Position numbers and translations under genes: made by a program. A stretch of 64,000 nucleotides of DNA, from positions 1 through 64,000 of the forward strand of contig JAVLUZ010000262.1 of the NCBI GenBank assembly GCA_036768485.1, read 5' to 3'. The notes beneath the pieces were generated by a model that saw nothing but the letters and a program-made list of their open reading frames with translations, was not told where the DNA came from and made no database searches. This document shows positions 1-10,233 of the stretch, piece by piece. The first letter of the stretch is position 1. Every line of letters begins with the position of its first letter. Source of the stretch: Mermis nigrescens (lineage: Eukaryota > Nematoda > Enoplea > Mermithida > Mermithidae).

Positions 1-496
1 ACATACAAAAGTAACCTATTTTGATTTGTTAAAAATTTAGGAAATAAAACTAACCCATGCTGGCATAAACAAATTAGTTCAAAAACAGCGTACAATGAGT
101 ATAACGCAGACCATACATGGGCGAGCGTCTGGTTTAGACACGCACATGGGGGTTTGGCGGGTCTGGACTAGCGTCGTTAAACGTTAACGTTATTTGAATT
201 TCGTCAATTTTAAAACGCATTTTTCAGCACAATACTCAGCATAAATTTTTGTATTCTTTACACATTCTGGTAGAAAATTATTTACTAAAACTAAAAATGC
301 AGTTTAAAATCCACTGGCATTAATATAAAGGCAAAAAACCGAAATCAGCGTTATTTCTAACCTTTGGCAATAAATGCAAAGAATCGAAACAATCCTTTCA
401 CTGTGAAAAGTATTCCAACAAAGTTTCCAGAAGAACGCTTCATTAGTCCAGCAACTGACCTTATTATAACGATGATTAACCCTAGTCTCGTTCGAC

Positions 497-864
497 CATA
501 CATGATCTGAGGGGTTCCCCAGAAACATTTTCACCTCCTCTCAGAAATTTTTTCAGCCCCCGGAATTCGTGATTTCTCAAAAGTTTCCTGAAAATTCATC
601 GAAAAGGTGTTTTTAAGTGTTTTTAGCTATCTACGCATTGCTCGAGAGCGTCAAGTTTTCGGCGCTTTGCGCCATACACTCACGTTTTAACTATATTTTG
701 TTCAATTTATTCGACTTTCTTCGAATTTTTTTGTTTTTTATGCTCTAGAAAGATAGAATATCGTCAGAAAAGCCGAAAAACGATTATTTTGACGCGCACT
801 ATTTTTAGGCCGAAAAAGGACTCTAGAATTTCACCCCTCAGAATTCCCATGCTGTGCATGCATG
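497..864 (+). mobile_element. CATACATG-family MITE
   Basis: Starts CATACATGATCT and ends GCATGCATG. The interior carries the GC hairpin GGCGCTTTGCGCC (661-673) and the segment TTTTTATGCTCTAGAAAGATAG shared in part with copies at 2413, 8447, 57348 and 58692. No clear target duplication flanks this copy, although full copies at 57348 and 58692 have 8-bp ones. Non-autonomous. Confidence 0.65.
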
Positions 865-901
865 GTCTGGACCACACATGGGCGGGGGCCTGGGATATAT
901 G

Positions 902-1055
902 CAGGCACGTAGCTGGCTCTCCTATCTGGAGGGACCAGCACCAATTTTAGGGAGGGGTCTAAGCCAAAAATAGCGTGTAAAAAGTCCTATTTTTCCGGTT
1001 TTTTCTGAATTTTGTGGGGACCGGACCCCCCAGTCCCCCCACAGCTACGTCCCTG
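902..1055. mobile_element. 154-bp hAT-like MITE (CAGGCACGTAGC ends)
   Basis: Terminal inverted repeats: left CAGGCACGTAGCTGGC, right reading back as CAGGGACGTAGCTG. Flanks are GATATATG on the left and GATGTATG on the right, an 8-bp target duplication with one mismatch. Similar-sized copies lie at 7937-8092 and, split by a nested element, at 39586-40015. The 8-bp duplication and CAGG terminus fit the hAT superfamily. Confidence 0.75.
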
Positions 1056-1970
1056 GATGTATGTACAACCCCAGAGATTCCCGCAAACCCCGAGAATTTT
1101 CTTGCTGCCCAAGCATGGTCTGAACCATACAGCATGGCCGATCTGAAGGTCAGCCGGTCTGATGAAAGCCAAAAATAGAGCTTTTCCAGGCCAAAATGAC
1201 TTCAGAAACTGGTATAAGCTCTAAGAAAGGCTTACATAGGTCATTACAATTTCTGGTCAGTTTAAAGCACTTTTGAATGAAATTTTCAGTTTTATTTGAT
1301 TTTTGGCCTTTACTTTTCACCATTTTTCACAGAAAAGTACTTATTTTTCCATTCTCGGGACTGCGGTCTAGCTAGACCCCCCGTGAATGTCTTATCTGGA
1401 CCCCACATACTGAAAAAAATGAGTTCATTGTTGAGTAAGGCCGAAAACCGAGGAATCTAGAGAACGTTCATCAAGAGTGTTTAAAATTAAACAGAAATGG
1501 TGGAATAATCTAGGCTTAATGCTCGCTTTCGTAGAACATGTACAATTTTTAGATCAGTTTGACCCAAAACAAGCTTACTAATTGAAACTCCCCTCAGATC
1601 GGCCATGCTGTGTATCTACATATGGTCTGGACTCAGATCCAAAGAATCCGAGAACACCATAAAAAAAGGAAATTTCTAGTGTTTTTTCGCGATATTTTTT
1701 GCTAATGGATAGAACTCGATAAGAAACATCGAAAAATCATCATTTTTGCCTTTAAAATAGATTTTTTGGCACTTTTTAGACTCACAGGATTTATAGGCAT
1801 TTTTAATACATAAGGTTACGTCGTTAAGAACACCTTAAATAACAGCAGAACAAATTAAAAAAAATAAAAAAATAATACAAGATGAATAATAATAATAATA
1901 CAAAAAATAATACATAACAATACAAGATGCATACAAAAGGGTTATGTACGTAAATCAATAAATCGATAAA

Positions 1971-2030
1971 TCAATATTGTTTCTTCTTCAAAATATCCGG
2001 TCGCCAAATTACAGGGTGTGACTCTTCCGT
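1971..2030 (-). CDS. PLRG1: PLRG1 copy A last exon (C-terminal tail)
   Basis: 60 bp, acceptor CTTTTCAG|ACG. It encodes [19 protein letters not shown] and a TGA stop, the basic tail expected after the last WD40 blade. The AATAAA seen downstream of copy B is replaced here by A-rich sequence. Confidence 0.9.
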   Translation of the reverse strand, partial: TEESHPVIWRPDILKKKQY

Positions 2031-3154
2031 CTGAAAAGACGCGTGAAAATTAAATAAACTCGGCAATTAATTAATTAATAAGTCGAGCAAAATTTGGGCA
2101 AAAAAAGATTTGAATTAATTTTTAAAGAGGTGCCAAATTTTTAACCAAAAATTATAAACCGTCTTATTTTTGAGAAAAATACAAATGTGTAATAGGTGAA
2201 GAGCTAAATTTGTTCAATGGGATGTTGTATACGTCGCTACACACTTTACACATTTTCTACATTCGACCGTTTATACTTTACACTTTTTGCGTAACCCATA
2301 TTCTACGCTTTTCGTGTAGTTTACACTTAACACCAATTGTATACATTACTTTTTCATCTTCAATTTCCAGCTTTATTATCGATTTATTCTACCGGGTAAG
2401 AAGCGCAACAGTCATACATGATCTTGGGGGTCGGTGGTTTCACCCCTCCCCAGAAAAATTCCCCCTCCCTCGAAAATTTTTCAACCCCGCAGAAATTTTT
2501 CACGTTCCAGATTTCGCGATTATCCGAAAGTCCCCAAAAATTTTCTAAAAATCGTAGAAAACGTGCTTTTCTGAGCGTTTTTAGCCCATCTGTTTGCTTA
2601 AAAGTGTCAAATTTTCGGCTCTTCGCGCCCTATACTCATGTTTTGACTATATTTTGTTCGATTTAGAGATTGAAAATTTGAGAAATTGTCTTGTTTAGAT
2701 GAATTTCTTTTATATATTTTTCATTATTTTATGCTTTACCAAAATTTTATTATTTACGTATGCAGTTTGAGCACATTGACAGACCTCTTAAATTCATTAT
2801 AATTGGACAGAAAAACGGACGGCATTGATCGCACAATTAATGTGAATTATTAAATAACAATGTATCAATAAAGTTACGCGTTAAAAATAGTTCCAAGCCT
2901 ACAAATAGGTACAGACTGTTGCCAAATAATGCGTTTTAGATCATTTTTGGGTACTTTTTTTGACCACACCCCACTAATTGGGCAAAATTTAATTTAAATT
3001 TACCTTTAAGTATATTTAAATTTAAATTTACCTCTAGAAATTTCGAGCCGTTATTACTGTAGAGATCAAACACATAAATGGGTCAATCAATTAATTAATT
3101 ATTTAATTAATTAATTAATTAAATAGATAATTAACTGCGGTAATTAATTATTAC
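2031..3154. other. Intron before the copy A last exon
   Basis: 1.1-kb intron with a truncated CATACATG-family MITE (about 2413-2670), which has the near-hairpin GGCTCTTCGCGCC, and TTAATTAA-type simple repeats (3088-3121). The MITE is shared with copy B (23308-23585), so it predates the duplication. Confidence 0.6.
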
Positions 3155-3161
3155 CGCAGTT
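3135..3161 (-). promoter_or_regulatory. Palindrome spanning the copy A exon 8 donor
   Basis: ACTGCGGTAAT at 3135-3145 is repeated in inverted form as ATTACCGCAGT at 3151-3161, a perfect 11-bp stem with a 5-nt loop. One arm is the end of the exon plus its GT donor, so a folded transcript would hide the 5' splice site. Copy B has only TTAA repeats at this place. Confidence 0.75.
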
Positions 3162-3348
3162 TCGTCTTCTTTAAACATTTTTATCGTTTTATCCGCTTCG
3201 GCCGTGATAAGCCTCGAACCGCTCTGATCGTAGCACAGGGCGAAAATTCCGGCTTCGGAATCGATCGAACCGGGCTGCGGTTTGCTTTCATATTTTTGGA
3301 AACAAACGCCCGTTTTCCAGTCCCAAAAACTCAACGAACCATTATCGC
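3155..3348 (-). CDS. PLRG1: PLRG1 copy A exon 8 (WD6 end, WD7)
   Basis: 194 bp, acceptor TTTTTTCCAG|GC and donor GCG|GTAATA. It encodes [16 protein letters not shown] through [16 protein letters not shown]. In the normal frame it is open; in the frame imposed by the upstream insertion, its second complete codon after the junction is TAA (3344-3342). The donor sits inside a palindrome absent from copy B. Confidence 0.9.
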
Positions 3349-4259
3349 CTGGAAAAAATAAGTAACGGAGTAAAACCCGGAATCGTAGACTGAAAACATG
3401 CATACATCAAAATTGAATAAAAAAATAACTAAAAATAAAAAAATATATAAATATAATAAAAAATAAATAAATAAGTGTAAAATAGAATTACAATAAATTC
3501 CAGAAACAGCCGAATATTCTCACACAGACATATTAGAGAATGAATCATCAATATAAAACCTAAAAAAGTACTCGGATAAAATATCTCAATAAATAGGCAA
3601 ATATGCATTGGATAAAATTAGAAAATAAAAAAAGAACAATAAATATAAAAATATGTATAACAATTTTTTTTGATAATAAAAATCTATCATTAAGATCGTT
3701 TTAAACCTTCAATTTTATGTTTTAGTATTTTAATAAAAAAATTTTGAATTTTTCCAGTTGATGATGCAAACTACTATTTACCGATATATTGAATCGGCTT
3801 TGGCAGTCCGATATGGCCCCCAAACCCTAAATTAGCAACTACAAGAAAAATTGCATATACTTTTGCAAATTTTTTCATTTCCAAATTTTCAGCTCTACGC
3901 AAAAATGTAGATATAAGGCGAAAAGATCCTTAATTTCGGGAAAGCTGTAGATTTTTGACTATGCCAACCTATTTCAAAGCACATTTGTAAGAGGGGCGAT
4001 GTGGGGATTCCCCCATTCAAAGCCGGTTGTCCCTTATCTCCGGGAGTCAACGAATTTCTGACCTTCCTCCGATTTTTTAGGCGAACACACGCGCTTTTTT
4101 GGTCATTTTTTGGTGCTTCTCAGCTATTAGCGGCCAAAAACTGAAAGTCAAGCACCCCCTCTCACCGGATGGCCGGGAGACCCCCCACCCAGAATTTCGA
4201 GCCCTTACAAGTCTCGCCTCTAAGTGTGTGGGTTCAAGCAAACGAGCTTTTCTACCCAC
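3349..4259. other. Copy A intron between exons 7 and 8
   Basis: 0.9 kb. AT-rich left part, then a diverged MITE (about 3985-4215) of the family that ends in a GGCTCGAAATTTTGGGTGGG-like segment. The MITE is also present at 25,115-25,355 in copy B and so predates the duplication. No coding sequence seen. Confidence 0.55.
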
Positions 4260-4519
4260 CCCCTGAAACGAGCACTCCGTCGGCGTTGACTGTCAGCGCG
4301 TTGACGATGGCGTTGTGGCCTGTCAAATTTTGAACGAATTCGCCCTCGGGCATCTTCCATTGTTTGATGTTGTCCGGAGACGCGCTGGCGAACATGTACA
4401 TAGAAGGATGGAGGCACAGCGAACGCACGCCTCTTCTTGTGATGCGTCAGCGTGCAACGCGATTTTCCCGCCGCTAAATCCCACAGCCGCACCGTCGTAT
4501 CGTGCGATCCGGTTATAAC
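4260..4519 (-). pseudogene. PLRG1: PLRG1 copy A exon 7 with 1-bp insertion (WD4-WD6)
   Basis: 260 bp against 259 in copy B. Acceptor ATAACAG|GTT, donor G|GTGGGT. The start reads [19 protein letters not shown], then TLTHHKK, after which the extra base at ~4430-4431 moves the frame. The original reading ([30 protein letters not shown]) remains intact in the next frame, so the insertion is recent. Confidence 0.88.
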
Positions 4520-6215
4520 CTGTTATAATCCAGTTAAAGCCGTTATAAACCAGTTTTAACCAGTTAACACCTCGTTGCAACTCGTTACAACCCGGCGTAA
4601 TCCGGTTGAAAGTTGCGACGATCCGGTAATAGCCTGTCTATAGCTTCTTGCAGCCGCATTTCCTGTTAGCCGGCTATAACCTAGTATTATCAACATGCGC
4701 GGATTTAGAGGGGGCGAGGGCGCCCCTCCCGTGTCGTCAAAGAATATTTCGGCTAAATAGAGAATGAAGTGTATTTTTTGATGATTTCAGCCATTTTTAA
4801 CAATTTTTATAATTTTTCGCGTCGGGCAGGTCTCATCTTTGTCATTCACTCAATTTGTTGGCGCTCTAAAAACTGCATTTTTACACCAGAAGAGTTGTTT
4901 ATGAACAGAACTACGGTTTTTTAGTCCTTTAAATGATTCATAGAGTTTTTCTAGTGCCTTGCACCGATTTTTGTGTAATTTTTTTGCGTTTTTCGCGGAA
5001 AATTTTCGAAAATTGCTTCTCTTTCATCAAAAGATGGCAAATACCGATATTTTAGGCATAGCGGACGGAATTTTTGGGCAATGTTTGAAACCGTTAGGAA
5101 AATGTTGGGTTGCGCCTCCTCACCCCCTGTCAGAAATTCCTGTATCCACCACTGATCATCCAGTTGAAACCTATTGTAACACGGTTATAACCTGTTGATT
5201 ACTTGTTACAATCCAATTTTTTTATTCTGTGGGCCTAGATCCACCAAATCTCCTCATGTGCATGTCGGGTTATAAGTGTAGTCAGGCCCGTATCCAGGAT
5301 CCCAGGATCCGGCCAAAGGGGGACCTAACATAAGTTGGCCTGTATCTCATGAAACGTGTCGGGATACCTTGCCGTATTTTTGACGTTTTTCGACATGCTC
5401 TATCCACTAATATCATTTTCGAACTTTTTTGAAATAATTTTTGTTTTCTGACTTAAAAGGCTATAAAAAGTGTAACTTTTTGTGTCGAGGCTTGGACCAC
5501 AATTATAGAAAACACTTCAAATCCAGCGCGAAGCGCCAAAAATTTGAAGATTTTGCGGCGAGGATGTGCGATGTTTTCATCTTTCCGTGCATTATCTTAT
5601 CCTTTCAAAATTTTGTTCCGGCGAAATGGGGAGGTCATCCGCCCCTCCCCGCCCTCCTTTAAATACGGCCCTGACTGTAGCTACGAGGTGGCAATTATAG
5701 CTGTAACGGTCGGGTTATAAGCTGTTAAGTTCTGGCTGTAACCAGACATATACACGTGGAGGTTCAGGAGGTCTAAATGGGAAATATTATCGAAAAAATC
5801 AGGGAAAATGAAGGCGAAAAGCGAATGAAAATTGAAAATTTTATTCAAAAGCGCCTGTGTAATATTATAGTTTCAACGCTATTTTAGCGTTTATACCAGT
5901 TTTTGAGGTCACTTTGGCTTAAAAAGCTATATTCATGGCCCCCTGAGACCGGCTGGCCTCCTCCCCAGATCAGTGACGCTGTGCATCTATGGTTATAACC
6001 AGTTATGATCCGGTTAAAGCCTATTACACATATCTAAGTACGTAGTGCAGCCTGCTTCAGCCCTATAACCACTTAACCGGTTAAAACGTGTTATGTTGGA
6101 GATAGCAAAAACCATCGCCCTAAACCGATTGTAACCGGTTTAACACAGTCTGCTGACGCCGCGTGACCGGCTAAGCGGTTATAACATCTTTTTTAAGACA
6201 ACAAACGAGTATTAT
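4511..6215 (-). repeat. GGTTATAACC array at the exon 7 acceptor, copy A
   Basis: Dense run of degenerate ~10-11-bp units around the palindrome GGTTATAACC (4511-4720), with further patches at ~5160-5205, 5690-5760 and 5985-6210. The exon 7 acceptor itself is ATAACAG|GTTATAACCGG, so the array is made of splice-acceptor-like units beginning inside the exon. Copy B has the same array (25653-27440). Confidence 0.75.
5280..5675. mobile_element. MITE with TCAGGCCCGTATCC ends
   Basis: Left end TCAGGCCCGTATCC, right end reading back as TCAGGGCCGTATTT. Short flanks TGTAG on both sides suggest a target duplication, but its exact length is unclear. The interior holds a CGCGAAGCGCC hairpin half. It interrupts the GGTTATAACC array. 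A similar terminus (TGGATACGGGCCTGA) occurs near 53,000. Confidence 0.6.
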
Positions 6216-8850
6216 AATCAGCTATAATTATCTCTTGCATTATGTGTAAAGTAGCATGAAACTACTGGATAATAATAATCTTTTAACAACAACCTTCAAT
6301 GGAGTTACGCCTCACCCACTTATATTATGCTATCGACGCCCCATCCGGGGGTCTATTTCACCCCTTTCCTCGCAAAAAAATTCGCTGCGACCAGGATGGC
6401 GATTTTCCAAACTATCACAGAAAACAAAGGTCCTGGTTTAAACTTTTTAGCAATGTATTTTTCCCTCCCCAAAGTTTTGAACAAACTCGCATTTTCAGGC
6501 CACTTTCAGGTGCATTTTCGACGTTTTTTTTGTCAAAATAGTACGTTGGTAACGAGCAGCCTCCTCACCTTATGAATGGCCAACTAACGCTATCTCAGTT
6601 TTAAGGAGCCGTCCAGAGAGTCAGCATGGTTTATCCCAAAACTTTGAGTTATATCGAGCTTAAATGATCAGAAAAAATAATTTACGTGGCCAAAACTTGA
6701 CAGCGTAATTCAAAATTAGCTTCATTTTTGTCCATTTCCGATTTCCGGCGTCAATTTTTCCTATGTCATAGGCGCGCAAGGTCAAACTTTCAGTGAGGGG
6801 TGAAAATCGAAAACTTTGCGATAGCTTCACTTTAAACCAATCTTTTCCGAGCATTTTTGGCAAATATTTAGCCTTTATGAACTCACAAACATGACTATAT
6901 AGGCTTTTCGAACTAAAATTAGCTATTTAGCTCGTTGAGAAGCATGAGAAAATAGCTATAAATCCTTTTAAGACTCAGGAAACGACTATATAGAATTTCT
7001 AAACTCACACGGTATGTTTCTGATTCCGAAAAAAGGCTATATAGCTAGGATTCTGGGTCCAGAAAAGGGTAAACAGCAATGTTTTCTCGGTTAAAATGGC
7101 ATATACGTAGCTATAGCTATCAGATTTTAAAAGCTCAGGGGGAGTTATACCCCCTCTCAGCCCTCCCCATGCCCATGTATGTCCTATATGCTTTAGATTT
7201 TTTATTGATTTCTAATTCCACGAGAAATCAACACACCAAGCACGTCAGAGTGCAGTGTTTTCCCGGGTCAAACATGTAGCGCATATGTATATACACATAG
7301 AGGAAGGACTGGGAGCTGGAAGGCATTACCCCCACTGAAGGGTCAGGCGCGTCGATCTGACGAAACCTTTTCTGCGTAATTTATGGGGTCAAAAGCAGTG
7401 ATGTCAAAATTTTTAGGCTTGGGCGTCGGATTAATACTTGTATTTGTCTTTTAGTCAAAATGCGTCCAAAATTAGTCAATTTGTCTATTTTTTAGTGTTA
7501 TAAACGATATATTGTAGTCGAGACCGTTTTCGTCGTTTGACATAGTACAAAAAAGCGTCCACATTTTATTTACTGTTTTAGATTTCTGAGACTGTACCCC
7601 TCTCCCTGCTGACCCTGACGCCTGACCTCGTGTATCTAAGACGTAACGGCTCGAAATTCCGGGTGGGGCCCGCGAGCAAATGTAAGAAAACGGGTCAACG
7701 ACTTCTAGTTTTGGGCCAAAAATTGTCAAAAAGCACCTTAGAATTGCCAAATAATGCGAGTTTTGGCCAAAAATCGGTTGGGAGCTCGAAAATATCTGAC
7801 TTTCGAGGAATGGAGGGACGGCCGACTTTGAACATGGACACCCTAAACACACTGTTACAGTGCTCGCCACGAATGTTGACGCTCTAATATGCTTCACAGG
7901 ACAGAGAGAGCTTGTAACAGGATGTATGTTCGAAACCAGGCACGTGTCTTGGGGAGTGGGGTTCGGACCCCCACAAAATTCAGAAAAATATGACTTTTTA
8001 AATGTTATTTTGTACTAGTTTTGGCCTTCTTGGACTTAGTCCCCAAAAACTGGTGTTGGTCCCCCAAAATAGGACGGCCAGCTACGTGCCTGTTTAAAAA
8101 GTCGGTCATGCGTGGGCGGGAATAGTACCGACGTAATAAAGATATATCCTGTAACCAGCTCTATCATCCTACATATGAAGCATATTAGAGCGTCAACTTC
8201 CGTGGCCAGTAGTGAAGACATGTATGTGTCTCAGGTCATAAAATACGTATTTCTAACGTCGTATTCACCCACTTATCCTTTGCTTAACAAAGTAGTGTAA
8301 AGTACGCATAGAAGTGACGGTCAGATTATGCATTTTTAGAAAACTATAATGAGCACAGGATGATATAACGATTTAAGTACTGTAAAGTCTTCCTGTAGTC
8401 TTTCATTACTGGCGAGAATTTACCAGTTGAAGACACTTCATACGCTCACAACCATTTATGATCTCGGAGGGGTTATTCCACCTGCAGAAGAAAGCTTCCA
8501 CTACAATAAGCAATTTTCTAAGTTTCCGAAAATTCGCAAAAAAATGTGCTGTTTCAAGCGGTTTTAGCCTATCTGAATGCTCAAAAGTCCCGAAATATGT
8601 TTTCTTATTAAAATTTTTTTGGATTATTTCCAAACTTTTATATGGTTTTATCCTCTAGAAAGATAGGGCATCGTCAAAAACAAAAAAAGCGATGTTTTTG
8701 ACGCGTGTCCGTCACTTTCGAGCCCGGAAAAGGCACTTTAAAAATTTCGCCCCCCTAACAGAATTAACATGCTGTACGTGTCTGCTTGCAAACAACATTA
8801 CGTTTTAAATTACTACACTAATTTACTGCTTTCATATTATAAAAACAGAC
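6216..8850. other. Left two thirds of the copy A intron before exon 6
   Basis: No exon seen. It contains several MITE-like blocks: about 6330-6550, 7630-7860, 7937-8092 and 8447-8770. The open frames here (up to 141 aa) track repeat consensus and show no domain. A repeat beginning CAGTGCTCGCCACGAA (7858) reappears inverted near 8175-8215, so the 7937-8092 MITE sits inside another inverted-repeat element. Confidence 0.55.
7937..8092. mobile_element. 156-bp hAT-like MITE (CAGGCACGT ends)
   Basis: Begins CAGGCACGTGTCTTGG and ends CCAGCTACGTGCCTG. Same family and almost the same length as 902-1055. Flanking octamers TTCGAAAC and TTTAAAAA agree at only five of eight sites, so the target duplication is decayed. 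Confidence 0.7.
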
Positions 8851-8943
8851 CTGGGGCTCGGCCGATTGGCACTTTACACTGGCTACAGCGTTTGTGTGCC
8901 CCGTCAAGCAATGCACCTGCGCTTTTGCCCTCATATCCCAAAC
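8851..8943 (-). CDS. PLRG1: PLRG1 copy A exon 6 (WD4)
   Basis: 93 bp, acceptor TTTACAG|GTT and donor CAG|GTCTGT, phase 0 at both ends. It encodes [18 protein letters not shown] followed by [13 protein letters not shown]. It lies too close to repeats and is too short to appear as a methionine-initiated open frame. Confidence 0.9.
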
Positions 8944-10131
8944 CTGTAAAGATTGAAAGAAAAATTAAAAAATTACAACTAAAAGATTTATTCGTTTATT
9001 TTCTATTTAAAATTCTGCAGGGTTAACTAAAAAAAAGTACACCCCGATATTGTAATTTGGGCTAATCGAAACATTGAATTTTGAGACTAGGTGCATTCAA
9101 CGGATAAAATTATGCTAGTTTGGACTGTGCGAAAAATTTTGGCTCGCTTCCAGTCGTCTGGCGCGCTACGGCGATTTGTTTACACCACATTTTGATACTG
9201 TTTAAACCCCACAGTTTCTGCAGTGTTTCATTAGCGTGTATTGGGTACCGTTTTTTGACAATATCTTCAGTCAAAAAATTATCGGCACATTGGCGAAAAC
9301 CTAAAGAGGGTATCGCTTCCTACTAAATGCAAAAACTGCGCAAAATATAGTCAAAATGATAAGCAAAGTCCTGTCATAACCGAACGAGCTTTCGGAGTTT
9401 GAAAAATATCGATGTAGGGTGTAAACAGATGACTGTAGCACCCAAACCGCTGATAGATAACTAAAATGTTTCGACAAGATTTAAACAAGGACACTTCAAT
9501 CCACACATGGGCGTGGGGGGTATGCAACCCCCAGAAGTCGAAATACTCCTCCCCAGAAATCAAAATAACCCCCAGAATTCAATTTGATTTTTTTGCTTTT
9601 TTAGCGATTTTTTGATGCCATTGGATAGTGCTCGATGAGAAACGTCGAAAAATGGTGTTTTTTCGCCATACAACCACTTTTCAGACCCTTTTTGACCTTT
9701 GAAAATTTTTTCACCCCCTAGAATTTTGGTGCTGCCCACCTATGCTTCTATCTATCTAATGAAAGCGGACTTGAAATTTTACAGTTAGATCTGCTGAAGT
9801 TATGACCGGTAACATTGGGGTGTAGCCTATTTTGGCCCACCCTGTATAACTTTACATATTTCTTCATTTTAAATGATATACTTTTTAAATAATGTATTTT
9901 ATATTTTAAATTATGAATTATGTACATATTTTAAATTAAATACCTATTTAGTTAGATTCTATACCTGAATTACATTATTTTTATTATTTTAGAAACGTAT
10001 CTTAATTATATACATTTTTATTATTTTATTTTTTCGATCAATCTCGGCAAATTATGTAATTGCCAAAAAGAGCTAAATTTAAAAAAATCTGAAAATTCGA
10101 TTCACGAATTTAAAACTCCGAAATATTTTAC
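8944..10131. other. Copy A intron between exons 5 and 6
   Basis: 1.2 kb of non-coding sequence, with one copy-specific MITE at 9502-9744. The rest aligns with 29263-30722 of copy B apart from the foldback element inserted there. Confidence 0.6.
9502..9744. mobile_element. MITE with CACACATGGGCG ends, copy A only
   Basis: Begins CACACATGGGCGTGGGGGG and ends GGTGCTGCCCACCTATG. Flanked by CTTCAATC and CTTCTATC, an 8-bp target duplication with one mismatch. The matching place in copy B (near 30,315) is unoccupied, so it was inserted after duplication or removed from B. Same family as 24519-24787 and 39727-39976. Confidence 0.78.
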
Positions 10132-10233
10132 CCTGGCTGTGCCATCTCGGCTTGCCGTTACCAGAACATCAATCGTCGGATGTAAATCCATTGCGTAGAC
10201 TGCGCTAAGGTGTCCATGATAATCCCTGATGAC
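10132..10233 (-). CDS. PLRG1: PLRG1 copy A exon 5 (WD3)
   Basis: 102 bp, acceptor TTTTTTAG|GTC and donor AGG|GTAAAA, phase 0 at both ends. It encodes [19 protein letters not shown] through TASRDGTAR. Copy B has VIRHYHGH, the form usual in the family. Confidence 0.92.

Larger units (their letters stand above)
1..1621. other. Left flank, repeat-derived, no gene seen
   Basis: AT-rich sequence with no exon that I can recognise. It holds a CATACATG-type MITE (497-864), a short MITE with an 8-bp target duplication (902-1055), and further diverged fragments of the same families up to the duplication edge. Short open frames here have no recognisable domain. Confidence 0.6.

Noticed and set aside
4323..4580. 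Alternative frames over PLRG1 exon 7 on both strands
   Set aside because: Shadows of the WD40 exon; the true frame lacks an early ATG because it is an internal exon.
7472..7897. 141-residue minus-strand open frame and its opposite-strand partner
   Set aside because: It overlaps a MITE block repeated at 27,780-27,990 with frame-breaking differences, and shows no domain.
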